Assembly: GCA_930367205.1 (NCBI GenBank)
Contig: OV884015.1
Span: 36,819,288-36,883,287, forward strand
DNA length: 64,000 nt
Direction of reading: 5' to 3'
From: Acanthosoma haemorrhoidale
Taxonomy: Eukaryota; Arthropoda; Insecta; Hemiptera; Acanthosomatidae
Shown here: positions 1 through 10,033 of the stretch, piece after piece
How positions within the stretch are numbered: the first letter of the stretch is position 1
Layout of the letters: every line of letters begins with the position of its first letter
Notes under the pieces: model-generated
What the model was told of the DNA's origin: nothing
Seen by the model: the letters and a program-made list of their open reading frames with translations, nothing else
The model's database searches: none
Program-made: the position numbers and the translations under genes

Positions 1-74
1 CAACACTGTTAACTCATTTGTTTAAGACAAGCTTATAAAGTCTCAAAGTATTAATTTTTTTTATATTTACAGAG

Positions 75-481
75 GAATAGTCCAAAGGGGGTGTTAATAG
101 CCGTTTTGGGGATGTCCTGAGGGTTTACCGGAATGTGATGGTAAGCCCTTTTGATAACGAGTGTTGAAAATATGGTAGTGCCAAACAACTGGTTGTTAAA
201 GTCTGAAATGTTGGGCACACCATAACGGTCTGGGATGGTTTTTTGTTCAGTTGTCGGTAGTCTCCACAGGGGCGTATTGTTCCGTCCTTCTTCTTAACAA
301 AGTGAAGAGGACTTGCCCAAGGGCTGTTGGAGGGCCAACAAATTCCTTCGTCCATCATACGTCGGAACTCTTCCTTGGTGGCTTGATATTTTGCTGGCGC
401 TAATCGATGAGCCTTGCTGCATACGAGCGGTCCACGAGTGTCTATGTAGTGCTCTACCTTTGTCGGTGGAATTGAGCTCAT
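75..481 (-). pseudogene. Reverse transcriptase, N-terminal part only, frameshifted
   Basis: Start of RT. The palm entry block [17 protein letters not shown], then [20 protein letters not shown] and GDYRQLN, is standard for Ty3/Gypsy RT. Downstream, homology continues in another frame ([20 protein letters not shown], then FGLF at about 75-150), so at least one frameshift lies near 170-260. The domain stops before the YxDD catalytic motif because the element ends at position 75. No polymerase activity is possible. Confidence 0.8.
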
Positions 482-586
482 AGGTTGTTGTGGTCGTGTG
501 AGCTGAGTGTAACTCCGTAAGAGACAGGCGTATTTGTTGCCGGGTGGTATGCTTGATATAACGGAGAGCGTAGCGACGTGTGTTCT

Positions 587-1024
587 TCACGTGTTACGAC
601 GACCAGTAATGCCATCGATCAGCTGGTGGTGCTGAAGATCTACCAGTAGGTGATAACGGGCCAGGAATTCGGCACCTAGGATTGGTTGCTGAACTTCTGA
701 CATTATGAAGTTCCATTTAAAGATCCGCTGCATGCCTAGGTCGAGGTTCCTGTTGACTTCTCCATACGTTGGAATGACACTGCCATTAGCGGCGTGGAGT
801 TGGTAGTCGGAGGATATAGCCTTTTTTATTTTGGGTGGGGGAAGTACGGAGATAGCTGCTCCCGTATCTACCAGGTAATGCTGCCGCGTGCGGACGTCTG
901 TAACAAATAGGCAGCGAAAGGTTAGGCCTGCCATGGGTACCGCTCTGACCATGGCGGCATTTAGTTCCCGCTGATGTGGTAGCGTTGTCGACCCACCTAC
1001 AGGGCCCGCGACATCGATATGCAT
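587..1024 (-). pseudogene. Retroviral-type aspartic protease of the gypsy element
   Basis: The enzyme would cut the Gag-Pol polyprotein. The active-site motif LVDTGAAISVLPP (catalytic Asp in DTGA) is clear, as is the C-terminal strand motif PILGAEFLARYHLLVD, the ILG-type element of these dimeric proteases. The frame lies between gag and RT in the expected order. It ends at a stop at 587, whereas in an intact element it would read on into RT, so this copy carries a break here. Confidence 0.8.
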
Positions 1025-1044
1025 CCTTACCGAATCTGTCGTGG

Positions 1045-1775
1045 TAGAAGCATAAGCCCTTATTGTTAGATTCGGTAGTTGGTTTTGGCCGGTATCGCTG
1101 AGCGGACCTGTTTTCTTCTCGTCTGCTCATTGAATTGGCCAGCACGGTTACTTGTTGGGTGAGCTGTGTGATGGCTGTCTGGCAATCACAGCTGGAGAGT
1201 GGCAGGCTGGCTTTGGGAGTCGACGCGGCCTGGACTGTATGGATTGCGGTAGCTGAACTTAAGTCCATGATTTTGTCCGCTATCAACGTCAGTTTTGACA
1301 ATTTCTCCTCGTAGTGTGATGCCAGTATGTTGCTGACCCTGTCTGGCAAGGCGCGTAGCCAGAGTGTGCGAATGACGTCATCAGAGGTCGTGGGTCCTGT
1401 CAGTGACTGCATTTGATGCAGTATATGTGACGGTTTCTGGTCTCCGAGGTCTCTTCCAATAACCGGATCAGGTGTCTGTCGTGGCTCTGGCTGTACGTTT
1501 CGAAGACGAGCCTTTAAATCTTCGTAGGGACTATCACTTGGAGAATACGCTAGGTCTGCGACCTGTGTGAGTACCCTTAACGGAAGCTGAGCATAAATAT
1601 GCTCCGATTTGGCTTTAGACGAAGAGATTCGGTTTGTTGAAAACATATTTTCAGCCTGCAGGAACCATAGCCTTGGGTCTTCTTCGTGAAACTCTGGCAG
1701 TTTGCACGTCCGAGAAATGGCGTGTACGGTTGCACAGCATGCTTCGTCGGACGGGGCTAGTGGGTCGGCCATCAT
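1045..1775 (-). pseudogene. gag: Gag of the truncated gypsy element
   Basis: Structural polyprotein that would form the particle around the element RNA. The frame starts with two Met codons (MMADPLAPSD) about 30 bases after the primer site. It carries the block KLPEFHEEDPRLWFLQAENM, typical of the N-terminal Gag domain of CsRn1-like elements, and near residue 240 an arrangement CFYHDRFG...RCRGPC that fits the usual zinc-binding knuckle. The open frame runs on to 786, but everything after about 1045 is in the wrong phase with respect to the protease, which is read in another frame. No intact Gag-Pol product can be made from this copy as it stands. Confidence 0.8.
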
Positions 1776-1803
1776 AAAAAATGGTTTCTTCTACCTTCTC
1801 GAT

Positions 1804-1819
1804 CACGTCGGGGTCACCA
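1804..1819 (-). promoter_or_regulatory. Primer binding site for tRNA-Trp
   Basis: The minus strand reads TGGTGACCCCGACGTG directly after the LTR. This is the exact complement of the 3' end of insect tRNA-Trp with its CCA tail (CACGTCGGGGTCACCA). Priming of minus-strand DNA synthesis by tRNA-Trp is typical of CsRn1/Kabuki-type Ty3/Gypsy elements. Confidence 0.85.
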
Positions 1820-3043
1820 GTTGTCGAATCGTCACGAGGGGGGTGCCTGGTTACTCTAGCCCTGGTGACAAGTGAGGGTTGTTTGAGTTTATAACCTGGA
1901 CAATCGTTTCGTGACGGCTTTACTATCTGACTCCATTTTTTTTAAAGGTATGTGCCCCGACAATTCACTATGTTCAGGAGAAGAGGTATAGGGTAGGTAG
2001 GTAGGTAGTTTGTGTGGTCTTGGAATGACCACGAATTCACACTCGGTATCTGAGGGTAGGCGAAATCCGTCCGGATCCTAAAGGCGAGTGTGAACCGGAG
2101 AGGGGCAGACTGAATTGTCACGGGAGACACTGCTTGGTAAGTTTGCAGGGCCGCGACAACCGTTGTCCACTAGGGAGAGGTCTCTCCCAAGGAGGTGCTA
2201 GATTTAGCGAGACGAAGGCAGAGATTCCCACTAGGAAGGTGTGGGTTCTGACAACGCAGGACTAAAACATAGCGAGGTTAGGAGAGAAGAGATGCAGAGG
2301 TTTTTCATAAAGAAGCAGTCAAGTTTCAGAGTTTCAAGCTGGAGCCAGGGCCGGTAGTTGACAGGAGAATGATATACTGTTTTTGTTTTTTTCTAAACCC
2401 CTTGAATTTATACAATGAAAATATTATAGGAAACTTTGCAAATTTCTCCTCATTCTGCTATGCGCAGATGCATTTGAAGGAGTTCGTGTTACTCAACAAT
2501 ACAGGTTGTGGTTAATAGTAAAATAACATGAATACAAATCTAGGTGATGGGGCTCACCTTCAGTTTAAAAATGGGAGAAAAAACTTATAAACTAAAAAAC
2601 TATACCTAGAACCTAAAACTAAAGCGTTCCAGCCACGACAGCGTCCTGCCATCGATGGGGGAACGGAGCAGGGGTTATATTGTTAAACACCGGGTTTGTC
2701 AAATATTGTAATGAGTCGAAAAATTGATATACTGTACCCAAATCTACGACTTATATACCCAGCTGGGTTTGCCCGCAGCCAATAAGGATCGCCGTTGTTG
2801 TGGCCAATGATGTGGCTTTCCTTTGTTCCCTGGCAGACCCTGGAAGGGTCGGCGGTCGGGTCCACATATACCTGATTGACAGCTGGTGTCCCATCTCATG
2901 TAACTAATTGGCCCTGGCAGCATGTTTTATTATTTAACATATTTACAATGATTTATATTTGGGTAATGTTATTTACATTTGTTTACAATATATATACAAT
3001 AGAGTATAGGGTGATTTATCTTATGTAGTTAGCGGTCGCTACA
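1820..3043 (-). repeat. 5' LTR of the gypsy element, about 1.22 kb
   Basis: On the minus strand it begins TGTAGCGACCGCTAACTACA at 3043 and ends just before the primer site at 1819. It contains a TATA box read on the minus strand (TATATAAG, 2757-2750) and a GC-richer leader. The length is at the long end for such LTRs, so a nested insertion inside is possible. A diverged relative of its middle part lies at about 55685-55885. The 60-codon frame at 2683-2865 falls inside the LTR and is not treated as a gene. Confidence 0.75.
2750..2757 (-). promoter_or_regulatory. TATA box of the LTR promoter
   Basis: TATATAAG on the minus strand, about 285 bases into the LTR, in a GC-richer context. In LTR elements the U3/R border promoter drives full-length transcription; position and sequence fit, activity is not shown. 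Confidence 0.5.
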
Positions 3044-3244
3044 CAGAGAATCTCAGCTGTAGGCTTTACAATCCTACATTGGTGTAGTTTTCTTCTTATT
3101 TGATTTAGTGGTAGTTCGGCCGTTTACTTTCAGGGCATCGTTTTTCCTCCTCCAGACAGGGCCGGGGTTCTGAAAGAACAATAATTCTTTGGCCTGTTTA
3201 TCCATTTGGGTCTAAGGAAATGTAGAATCTTCTATGTCTCAGCT

Positions 3245-3320
3245 GGTTCTGGTTAGTCATCATGACTTCATTCCGATTTTACCCAAAACCTGGATACAGT
3301 CATGATGACGAACCAGGACC
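3245..3320. repeat. 23-bp inverted repeat with 30-nt loop
   Basis: The arm 3245-3267 (GGTTCTGGTTAGTCATCATG then ACT) pairs with 3298-3320 with two mismatches. It sits at the end of unit A of the tandem repeat. Unit B keeps the left arm at about 3613 but not the right, so the palindrome was either lost there or gained in unit A. It could form a hairpin in RNA or DNA; no function is shown. Confidence 0.75.
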
Positions 3321-3668
3321 TGCGCAAAAGATATAAATAACAAATAAACACATGCAACACTGTTAACTCATTTGTTTAAGACAAGCGTACAAAGTCTCTT
3401 CCTTCTAACAGGCCTGAAAAGCTATAGTACTAAATTTTTGTATAGTTATAGAGAATCTCAGCTGTAGGCTTTAAAGCATTGGTCTTGTTTTAATCTTATT
3501 TGATTTAGTCAGTAGTTCGGCCGTTTACTTTCAGTGCATCCTTTAGCCTCCTCTTGACAGGCTCAGAGATCTATTTGGGTCTTAGGGAAGGTTTAATCTT
3601 CGATGTCTCACCTGGTTCTGATTAGTCATCATGACTTCATCCAAGTTGTACTCAAAACCTGGATTTAT

Positions 3669-4532
3669 AATAGCACTAGTTGGTTATTTATTATAAAGGG
3701 GCATTAGCAAACTAAATGATAATATTTAAATTGATTTATGCTAAATTTTGGTTATACCTATATCTAAACTGGTAGATAGTAACATAATTGACCCCACATC
3801 TTTACTACGATAAAGCTAATCTTTAGTAACTATATCAGTTTCAGTGTAATTAATTATTTATTTTTAGTCCCAAAAACAACCTTGTGAACACCTGTCCCTA
3901 TAAACGAACTATCAAACAATGGGGTGTACAAAATAAGAGAAACTTTTGTGGTTGCTTTAGTATGTCTGTTGGTCCTTTACATATGTGAAGGATCCCTTAC
4001 ATACCTGAGGCCATCATTCTTGCGAAACCCCTAACTATAAGAAAGCAATGAAACAAAACCCAAGAAGAAAAACTTAACAAAAATTGGACAGCTAGTTACT
4101 TATGATAGAAAAATCTATAGTCTACTTCGCTAAATAAATATATCCAACAAAATATAACAATCATGAAATTTTCCGAATAATAACACACTTAAAAGAAATA
4201 TGGGTTTAACTTACCTGACAGATTCATATTTAGTTCATTGTAATTCCTGTTCTGATTGGTGTATCACCAATAATATAGGTTTATTGTTATTAATATTATA
4301 TTGGATCTTATATGAATAAAATGTAAATAGTTCTTAGTCCTCTGGCAATGCCCTCAATTGTTTGGTGTTTTCTGTTCTTGTTCACTTTCCCTCAAATGTT
4401 GCTTTCATCTGCCTTGAACATGTTTCCTAGTATCCTTCCTTCTTAAACATGCTAATATTTATTAGTCTCTATTTCGTGGGAGGTAAAGTGTGTTTATTAT
4501 GTCTGGAGCTAATTTACTTTTTTGAGTGTCAG
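3669..4532. other. AT-rich DNA, no gene seen
   Basis: No convincing frame. One consensus splice donor occurs on the minus strand (CTGTCAG|GTAAGT, exon end near 4211), preceded by a short frame beginning ATGAATCTGTCAG; alone this is too little to call an exon. Confidence 0.4.
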
Positions 4533-4593
4533 TGGTTCCAGAAACATCATTGCTGCTGGATGACATCATTGATGTCTACGGTGGAGAAACTTG
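4533..4593 (+). CDS. Candidate internal exon, 61 nt, unknown gene
   Basis: A stretch of balanced base composition bounded by good splice signals: a T-rich tract and ...GTGTCAG before 4533, and a consensus donor TTG|GTAAGT at 4594. One frame reads VPETSLLLDDIIDVYGGE, which looks protein-like; it would start in phase 1 and end with two bases left over. A second frame is also open (WFQKHHCCWMTS...). I do not recognise the protein and cannot connect a flanking exon with confidence. It could be an exon of a plus-strand gene with long introns, or chance. RNA evidence would decide. Confidence 0.4.
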
Positions 4594-5309
4594 GTAAGTT
4601 AATTTAAGATTTACATATTTTTTTCATTATTATTTAAACATTGGGGCACCAGTATGAATACCCTCAATGTTTCAAAAATTGTTTCCATCATTCATGAAAT
4701 GTTAGTACATTGTCAATAAATATTTATATCAGGTTAATTACAACTTATTATTATTCATAAAATCATGCTTCTAACATGCTATGGATAATAAAAACAGTAT
4801 AGGATTCTTCTAGTGTTACAATGCTCACTGATATTGCCCATATCTCAATGAAATAGTTTTAATTTATTAATTATAAGGAATTTTCATAGCTTATATTACT
4901 TGCCAAGAAATATTAGATCCATACAGTGACATTTCTTCTTCTTTTTTTTTAATTTATGCTCTAATTTCATTGAACTGGTGAAAAATACTGATGAATGTTG
5001 TCCTTTAAACTTAGGTTCATACCTAAAAGTACCAATGTACCAGGATTTACTGAGTTTTTATATACCTAGCCTATATCAGAAGAGATTATTGGATACTTGG
5101 CCATCTTAATAAATAGACAGGCAAGCTATCCACGATGCTACATAAAGGGCAAATATAGATAGAAAACAAAGCTTTATTATAGGACCACATCCCCTATGAA
5201 TAACATTATGGTACAGATTAATGAATTCACTAGCTAGCAGAGAATAAGTAGTACAATAGGAAGAGAGAAAACAAAAAAACCTAAGTAAAAAAATAGTTAC
5301 CTCAGTGTG

Positions 5310-5329
5310 AACACACACACACACACACA
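5310..5329. repeat. (AC)n microsatellite
   Basis: About ten AC units. The two overlapping frames across it (5106-5339 minus and 5307-5537 plus) owe their length to the repeat and AT bias and are not genes. Confidence 0.95.
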
Positions 5330-5454
5330 AAGAGAACATTCTATATTAAAAACTTCTGGTAAATTCAGTTACAAAAATATAGGATTAGAAAAAAAAAGTT
5401 TAATATATATAAAACGCATATCTTTTGTTTGTCAGCTAGACATTCCTATTATAT

Positions 5455-5515
5455 TCCTTGTTGTTATTCTTAGGGGACAATGTCCCAGAATAAAGTTGTT
5501 GTTTTTTTTCATTTA
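5455..5515 (+). repeat. 3' tail of a LINE-like element with terminal hairpin
   Basis: TAGGGGACAATGTCCCAGAA followed by TAAAGTTG. GGGAC (5474-5478) pairs with GTCCC (5482-5486), and AATAAA follows at 5489-5494. The same layout with small changes is found at 14565-14590. Hairpin plus AATAAA plus short tail suggests the 3' end of a retroposon family; the class is inference. Confidence 0.45.
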
Positions 5516-6224
5516 TTTATTACACCTATATAAGTAGTCAATATATTTCTATAGCAGTAAATAAATAAGGGATATTAAATTCTGGGAAGTCGTATTAAGA
5601 GGGAGAGAATGCCAGTGATAGGTGGAGTTGTCAAGAAAAGAACAATGGAAAGCTGCTGAACTGCGGGAAGGAGGAATGAGCATAAATGAGGGGAAAAAAT
5701 TTACTGCAGAGTCAATAATGTGCAGATCCGACCATGTGTCAGATCTGCAGGTGTGGTGAGTGGAAGCAAAAGTACAATGAAGAGGTAGAGAGAAAATAAT
5801 AGATTTTCAAGGAAGAGCTTATTGTATTAGACCAAAAGGAGATTAGAATTCTGTTCACTGAAAATGATCATGCAAGAATTGAGCAGAATGATGCTGTAAA
5901 GAGTTGAGACAATATTTGGATCAAAGTGAACCTGAGGATACTTTGTAGTGTTTAGAAGCGGATGCACCTTGCAGAAATTCTTCATGCTGTTATGGTTGTG
6001 GTGGTTAAGGCTTTTGTTAGGGTGTGAGACAGGTGTGAAGGAAATGGAAGATTTGAGTCAGGTCTCAGAAACAGCAATTATATGGGGAAAGTTTTGAGTA
6101 AAATATTGAAGGAATTTATCATAATGAGCAATTAAAGATTTTGTTGTCCTTTGGTCTTTTGTTGTTTTTTTTCAAAGCTCTCAGATTTGAGTAGGAAATA
6201 TAAAAATAAAACTAAGTTTATTGG

Positions 6225-6345
6225 AATGAGGGGATCTTTTTTCTAGGAGGGACCTATTTGAATGTTTGGTGTAGGAATTAAGGAGTGTGGGAGATCTCAG
6301 GTGATGTGCAATTGATCTTGACACAGTGTTGACAGTCCACTGGGT
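6225..6345. repeat. Dispersed repeat family R1, diverged copy
   Basis: Shares the string order TCTAGGAGGGACCT, GGAATTAAGGAGTGTGGGA and CAGTGTTGACAGTCCACTGG with the better copies at 16010-16180 and 34108-34272. Divergence is clearly higher here, so this is the oldest copy of the three. Confidence 0.6.
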
Positions 6346-7152
6346 GGGTCCTTTGGTTAAGACATTAGATGCGTTGAATATGAGAGTTGGAAAAATTATA
6401 GTGATGAGAGGGAAAACCTTTTGAAAAAATTAAATAAATGTTGTGAATCAATGAAATGCTAATAATAATAATAATAAAAGTGCCTTAGTATGTGAAAAGG
6501 TGTAGGTGCTGAGGGTGTGAAAATGCTACTTAAAAAGTCTGAAGCAGAGCTCCAGAGGCCATGCAAAGACGCCATCTAGCTCAAATTGGTCGATAAAGAA
6601 ATCTAACTCGATCCACAACAAACCAAAGGATCTGACCTTGCCGGCCAATCTCTTCTCCCTCACTAACCAGTACAGATGTCAGTTAATATACAATGTAAAA
6701 ATCGTGGGGTTACAAGTGAAACACACCCTAAGTAAAAAAAACATGATTTTGAGAGAACACTGATTGTAGATTTTTTAAGTTACAGCACTAGCATTTTTTT
6801 TTTGTAACCTTGAACCATAGTTTTGACTCTCATATACATTTCATATTATTATTCTCAGGATATATATGGTATGACATTAATTATCTTAATATTTAGTGTG
6901 ACAAAATTTTTAAATATTTAAAAAATATATAAATAAAGATTTGACTTAGTTCACCAGTCAAAATATCTCCTTTTTGTGGAGAAGAAAAGCTAAATATCCA
7001 CAATTTTCACTAGTGGGTTTCATTTGTATCCCATGAAATATATACAAAGTGTTATGGACTCAATCATATAAATTCATGTTTATCCTATATATTGTTATTG
7101 AAATGTAATTTTCTGTTTATTAAATATTTTCAGAAAAATGTATCAAATTAAT

Positions 7153-7197
7153 TATTCTTTTTTTTAAGGTGAGACTCTGAGTTGCTGTGCGGTAAGT
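7153..7197 (+). promoter_or_regulatory. Possible recursive splice site or 23-nt microexon
   Basis: A pyrimidine tract TTCTTTTTTTTAAG ends at 7168 and is followed at once by a donor-like GTGAGA (7169). A second, consensus donor GTAAGT starts at 7192. This is the layout of a ratchet point (acceptor joined directly to donor) with a short downstream exon 7169-7191, as known for long introns in insects and vertebrates. It could equally be a chance arrangement in AT-rich DNA. Confidence 0.3.
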
Positions 7198-7854
7198 TAA
7201 ATTTTTTCCCAGTTTTTGGTTTTGGCTAGTAATAACTTTTTATGATCCCATAAATAAAACAGTAGATATCTGTAATTAAGAATTTATTTATTTAATTGAG
7301 GTACTAATATTTTCCCTGATTGCATTGGGCTGCTTGTTACACAGTAAAACTTAGTTGATCTAATAATTTTATACCATATAGGTTGATCTGGAGTTGAGGT
7401 GACACTGATACTCCTGTGTGGTTATTAGGGGGGGGGGGACAGGTTAGATTATACAGTATGTTAGTGGGCAATGGTTGAATTGAGAGCTAACTTGTCCTCT
7501 CTTTAGGGGGACTTCATAGTCTTAGATAGTGTTAGGGTGTTCAAAAGGGTAGGTAGTCTCTGGGAGTCATTAGGGGTAGTTACCACCTCCAGATCAATAT
7601 ATATATATATATAATATACAACAATATAATATTATTTTAAACAGCTGAAACCAAAATATATATTGTATGTTTTGTAGCTTTGGTTTTTCAGAGCAGGTGA
7701 TCTTCAAAGAAGCAGAGTGCACACAAATAACACAAGCATTTATCATTCTTTGATTCCTAAACAGATTTCATTTATTTGTAAGACATATAGTAGTCAATAG
7801 TTGATAAATTGAAGCTCATTAATTAGACTCCCCTATTTCTCTTTTGGCGATACA

Positions 7855-8015
7855 GCCTAGTATAGGGCTGTTGTCTCCTCTATAAATTTCCATAACTCAC
7901 TTGAGTTCTGTGCTGCAGCTCTCCAGAATCAGTAGTATGTTTCTGGCAACTTCCTCAATCCATGTAATTACCCAACTTTTGGCTTTCTCATTTTTCTGGT
8001 ACTATCATAAACCCT
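7855..8015 (-). pseudogene. LINE ORF2 C-terminal fragment
   Basis: Two minus-strand frames in series resemble the end of non-LTR retrotransposon ORF2: KSWVITWIEEVARN, then after a shift WRAAAQNSSELWKFIEETTA followed by LY and a stop. The pattern W(R)xAAQxxxxWxxFIEEAxAL is common at the C-terminus of RTE- and CR1-type ORF2 proteins. The fragment is short and frameshifted. The plus-strand frame at 7901-8095 is a shadow. Clade is uncertain. Confidence 0.45.
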
Positions 8016-8099
8016 TTTGTCAAGAACTTCTTTCAATAAAAACTCGTTATGTCTCTATTATTTTGAATACATCAGCTCCCTGGAAAAGTTTATAGAGCT

Positions 8100-9074
8100 C
8101 AAGATTGCTTTAACTTCTCTTTCCTCAATAGGTGTAAATCTTCTCATATAAAGGCTTACTCAAATTGAAATGAAAATCCATTCTAAGCATGTGCTTAGAC
8201 TCTTTAGCAAGTCTTTAGCTCAATTTGTTGGAATGAAAGACTTCATTTCAATTTTTGTTTGCAGTTAACATACACATAAAAGTCCTAATTATGTTAAAAA
8301 AGTTAACATAAAGTTCTTGTCTATCAGTTCAGGAATACCCATTTAAGTAACGTCTTTTAATCAAACTTATTTACCTTTACTTTTGGCAATAGCTGCATTA
8401 TAGATTAATAAATATTAAGATTCAATTAGTGGGCTGGCAACTTATTATTTATCAGGGGTTTTATTGCTAGCTGTACGTTGTGATTAAATAAATAACCAAG
8501 CAAGTATGTCTTTCTGAATAATAAGTGTATTTACTACTGAATTAAATACCTATAATCAACAATTAAAAGAAAACAATCACATATTTATACTCCTAGGTAA
8601 TGGAATTAATGATAATGTAATATGCTATCATACTTTGAACACAAGCTGAATGAAAAGTTGCACTTGAATCAAACCGTTTTATATAGACAAAAGTAGGAAT
8701 GAATCTTCTGAGTGGGATTGCCTTAATCCCTCCTGTGGTGTGTCTCCAGACCTTATGAGAACCTCAGACAAAAACTCGACGAAAACTGACAAAAACATGC
8801 TTATACTACCAATGTGATATACCCCAGAAAGGGTTTGTGTCCATTTCCAGAAGATATGAATACATGGAAAAAATATTAAACTCTTTCAAAACCCCTAAAA
8901 ATATAGTATTAGTGGACAGGTAGACAAACTTGATTGACATACTATTTATTATTATTGGATTTATTTATCACTAAGTAAACAAGCCTAAGAAAACAGGTCT
9001 TAAATTACCCATTAAATTAAAAATCTATATCTCAAACTGAAAAGTACTCCGTTCAGCTTCAACTTATTATTATT
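8100..9074. other. AT-rich DNA, nothing recognised
   Basis: No frame or repeat I can name. Scattered AATAAA and TATA-like strings are expected by composition. Confidence 0.4.
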
Positions 9075-9310
9075 ATATACTGTTTTTAGGACACAAACAG
9101 AATTTCTTGAACGAAAATAATTTTTTAATTTTATAAACCATTTTCATTTGTTCATGTGTCATTAGTTAGTCATTGCAGAATAGGATATACTTTTTTAGGA
9201 CACTAAACAACATTTATTGTAGGAAATTATGCTTTTTTAATTTAATAAACACTTTTCAGTAGTTTTTTCAGAATCAGAAACGTTTTCAGGACACTTATCG
9301 AAACCTCTCA
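9075..9310. repeat. Degenerate tandem repeat, period about 110 bp
   Basis: Three blocks begin with a T-run and AGGACAC (9088, 9197, 9288), followed by AACA-rich sequence, GGAAA or GAAAA, a T-rich stretch and AATTTNATAAAC...TTTTCA. Spacing is 109 then 91. Units one and two match best. Confidence 0.6.
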
Positions 9311-9416
9311 TAGGAAATATCTACATGCTTGTTGTAGTTCATCATTTTAAAGTAGTTCATATTTTAAAAATAAAAGTACTATTCATACATTTTGTATTTA
9401 AAAAAAAATCACAAAC

Positions 9417-9978
9417 CAAATCTTTATTGTGATAAAATTAAAATCTGCCTTATTGGGCAATAATGTTGTTCAATATCCTCATTCATACCATATTTACAAA
9501 TCTTCATTCCTCGCTCATTCATACAGTATTTACAAACTTCCCAGAGAATGTCCCTCATCCACATGATTGTCACCCCCCTCGCATGCGAAAGAGGAAGGGG
9601 AGTCTTGGCAGGTCCCAGTGCTCCTCCATCAGCCGCGTCACCGGATACTCTCGCTCATTCATACAGACTTTCAAAAAGCCCAGAAACCTCCCAAACCGAT
9701 GGTTGTTACCCACCTATCGTGCGAAAGAGGAAGCGGAATCTTAAGAAGTCCCCCGCGCTTCTCCATCAGCCGCGTCACCGGATACAAGCCTGTGGAGGCT
9801 GACCAGGAGCGCGTGAGCCACAGACGCTCAGGGCATGATAGGAGAAACTGGTCATTCCCAGGACTTATTTATAGCAGGTCACGAGGCCACTGCCGCTTTA
9901 GTCTCCGAGGAGGTTTAGGGATGATTGGCGCAGTAATAATGACTGTGATAGGGATTAGGGTGGTGAAAAAAAATCTTT
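9417..9978 (-). mobile_element. Jockey-like LINE, 3' UTR copy with internal duplication
   Basis: This is the same sequence family as 36845-37245, which is the 3' UTR of a LINE whose ORF2 end is readable. Read on the minus strand the element ends in ...CAATAAGGCAGATT...TTTATCACAATAAAG near 9425. The copy carries a tandem duplication of 140 bp (9511-9650 repeated at 9651-9787), each unit ending CATCAGCCGCGTCACCGGAT. The three overlapping plus-strand frames at 9463-9980 are shadows. A further start of the same tail (TTTTTTGTGATAAAATTATA, about 9990) follows directly, so two insertions may abut here. Confidence 0.75.
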
Positions 9979-10033
9979 AATTTACAAATCAAATCTTTTT
10001 TGTGATAAAATTATAATTTTAAATGAAATACAA

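Larger units (their letters stand above)
75..3043 (-). mobile_element. Ty3/Gypsy LTR retrotransposon, CsRn1-like, 3'-truncated
   Basis: Read on the minus strand the order is 5' LTR (3043-1820), primer binding site for tRNA-Trp, gag with a CxxxH...CxxxC zinc knuckle, aspartic protease, and the first part of reverse transcriptase, which stops inside the domain at position 75. The rest of RT, RNase H, integrase and the 3' LTR are missing. Both ends are flanked by CAGAG (70-74 and 3044-3048), which looks like a 5-bp target-site duplication. The tRNA-Trp primer and the style of gag knuckle suggest the CsRn1 clade; that clade call is inference. Reading frames are broken, so the copy is dead. Confidence 0.85.
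1..3668. repeat. Tandem duplicated repeat, two units, first split by a retrotransposon
   Basis: Unit A is 1-74 plus 3044-3355; unit B is 3356 to about 3668. The start of both units shares CAACACTGTTAACTCATTTG (1 and 3356) followed by a similar stretch. The second parts share AGAGAATCTCAGCTGTAGGC (3045 and 3451), then TTCGGCCGTTTACTTTCAG and a tail around GTTAGTCATCATGACTTCA. Unit A is interrupted between 74 and 3044 by the minus-strand gypsy element. Unit B has about 30 extra bases near 3400. What the repeat is, I do not recognise; unit A may begin before the window. Confidence 0.8.
4600..7150. other. AT-rich DNA with one degraded dispersed repeat
   Basis: Apart from the entries listed separately, no gene is seen. 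5580-6130 is purine-rich and slightly less AT-rich without a recognisable frame. 6460-6478 is a short (TAA)n run. If the exons at 4533 and 7169 are real, this is intron. Confidence 0.4.

Noticed and set aside
786..1040. Continuation of the gag frame over the protease region
   Set aside because: Protease motifs are read in another frame; this part is a shadow.
2683..2865. 60-codon frame in the LTR
   Set aside because: LTR sequence with a TATA box inside; no protein features.
5106..5537. Two opposed frames across an AC repeat
   Set aside because: Length caused by the microsatellite and AT-rich Leu/Ile/Phe codons.
9463..9980. Three overlapping plus-strand frames of up to 137 codons
   Set aside because: They lie in the LINE 3' UTR copy and its duplication; related frames recur at the other copies, so they are shadows of the repeat.
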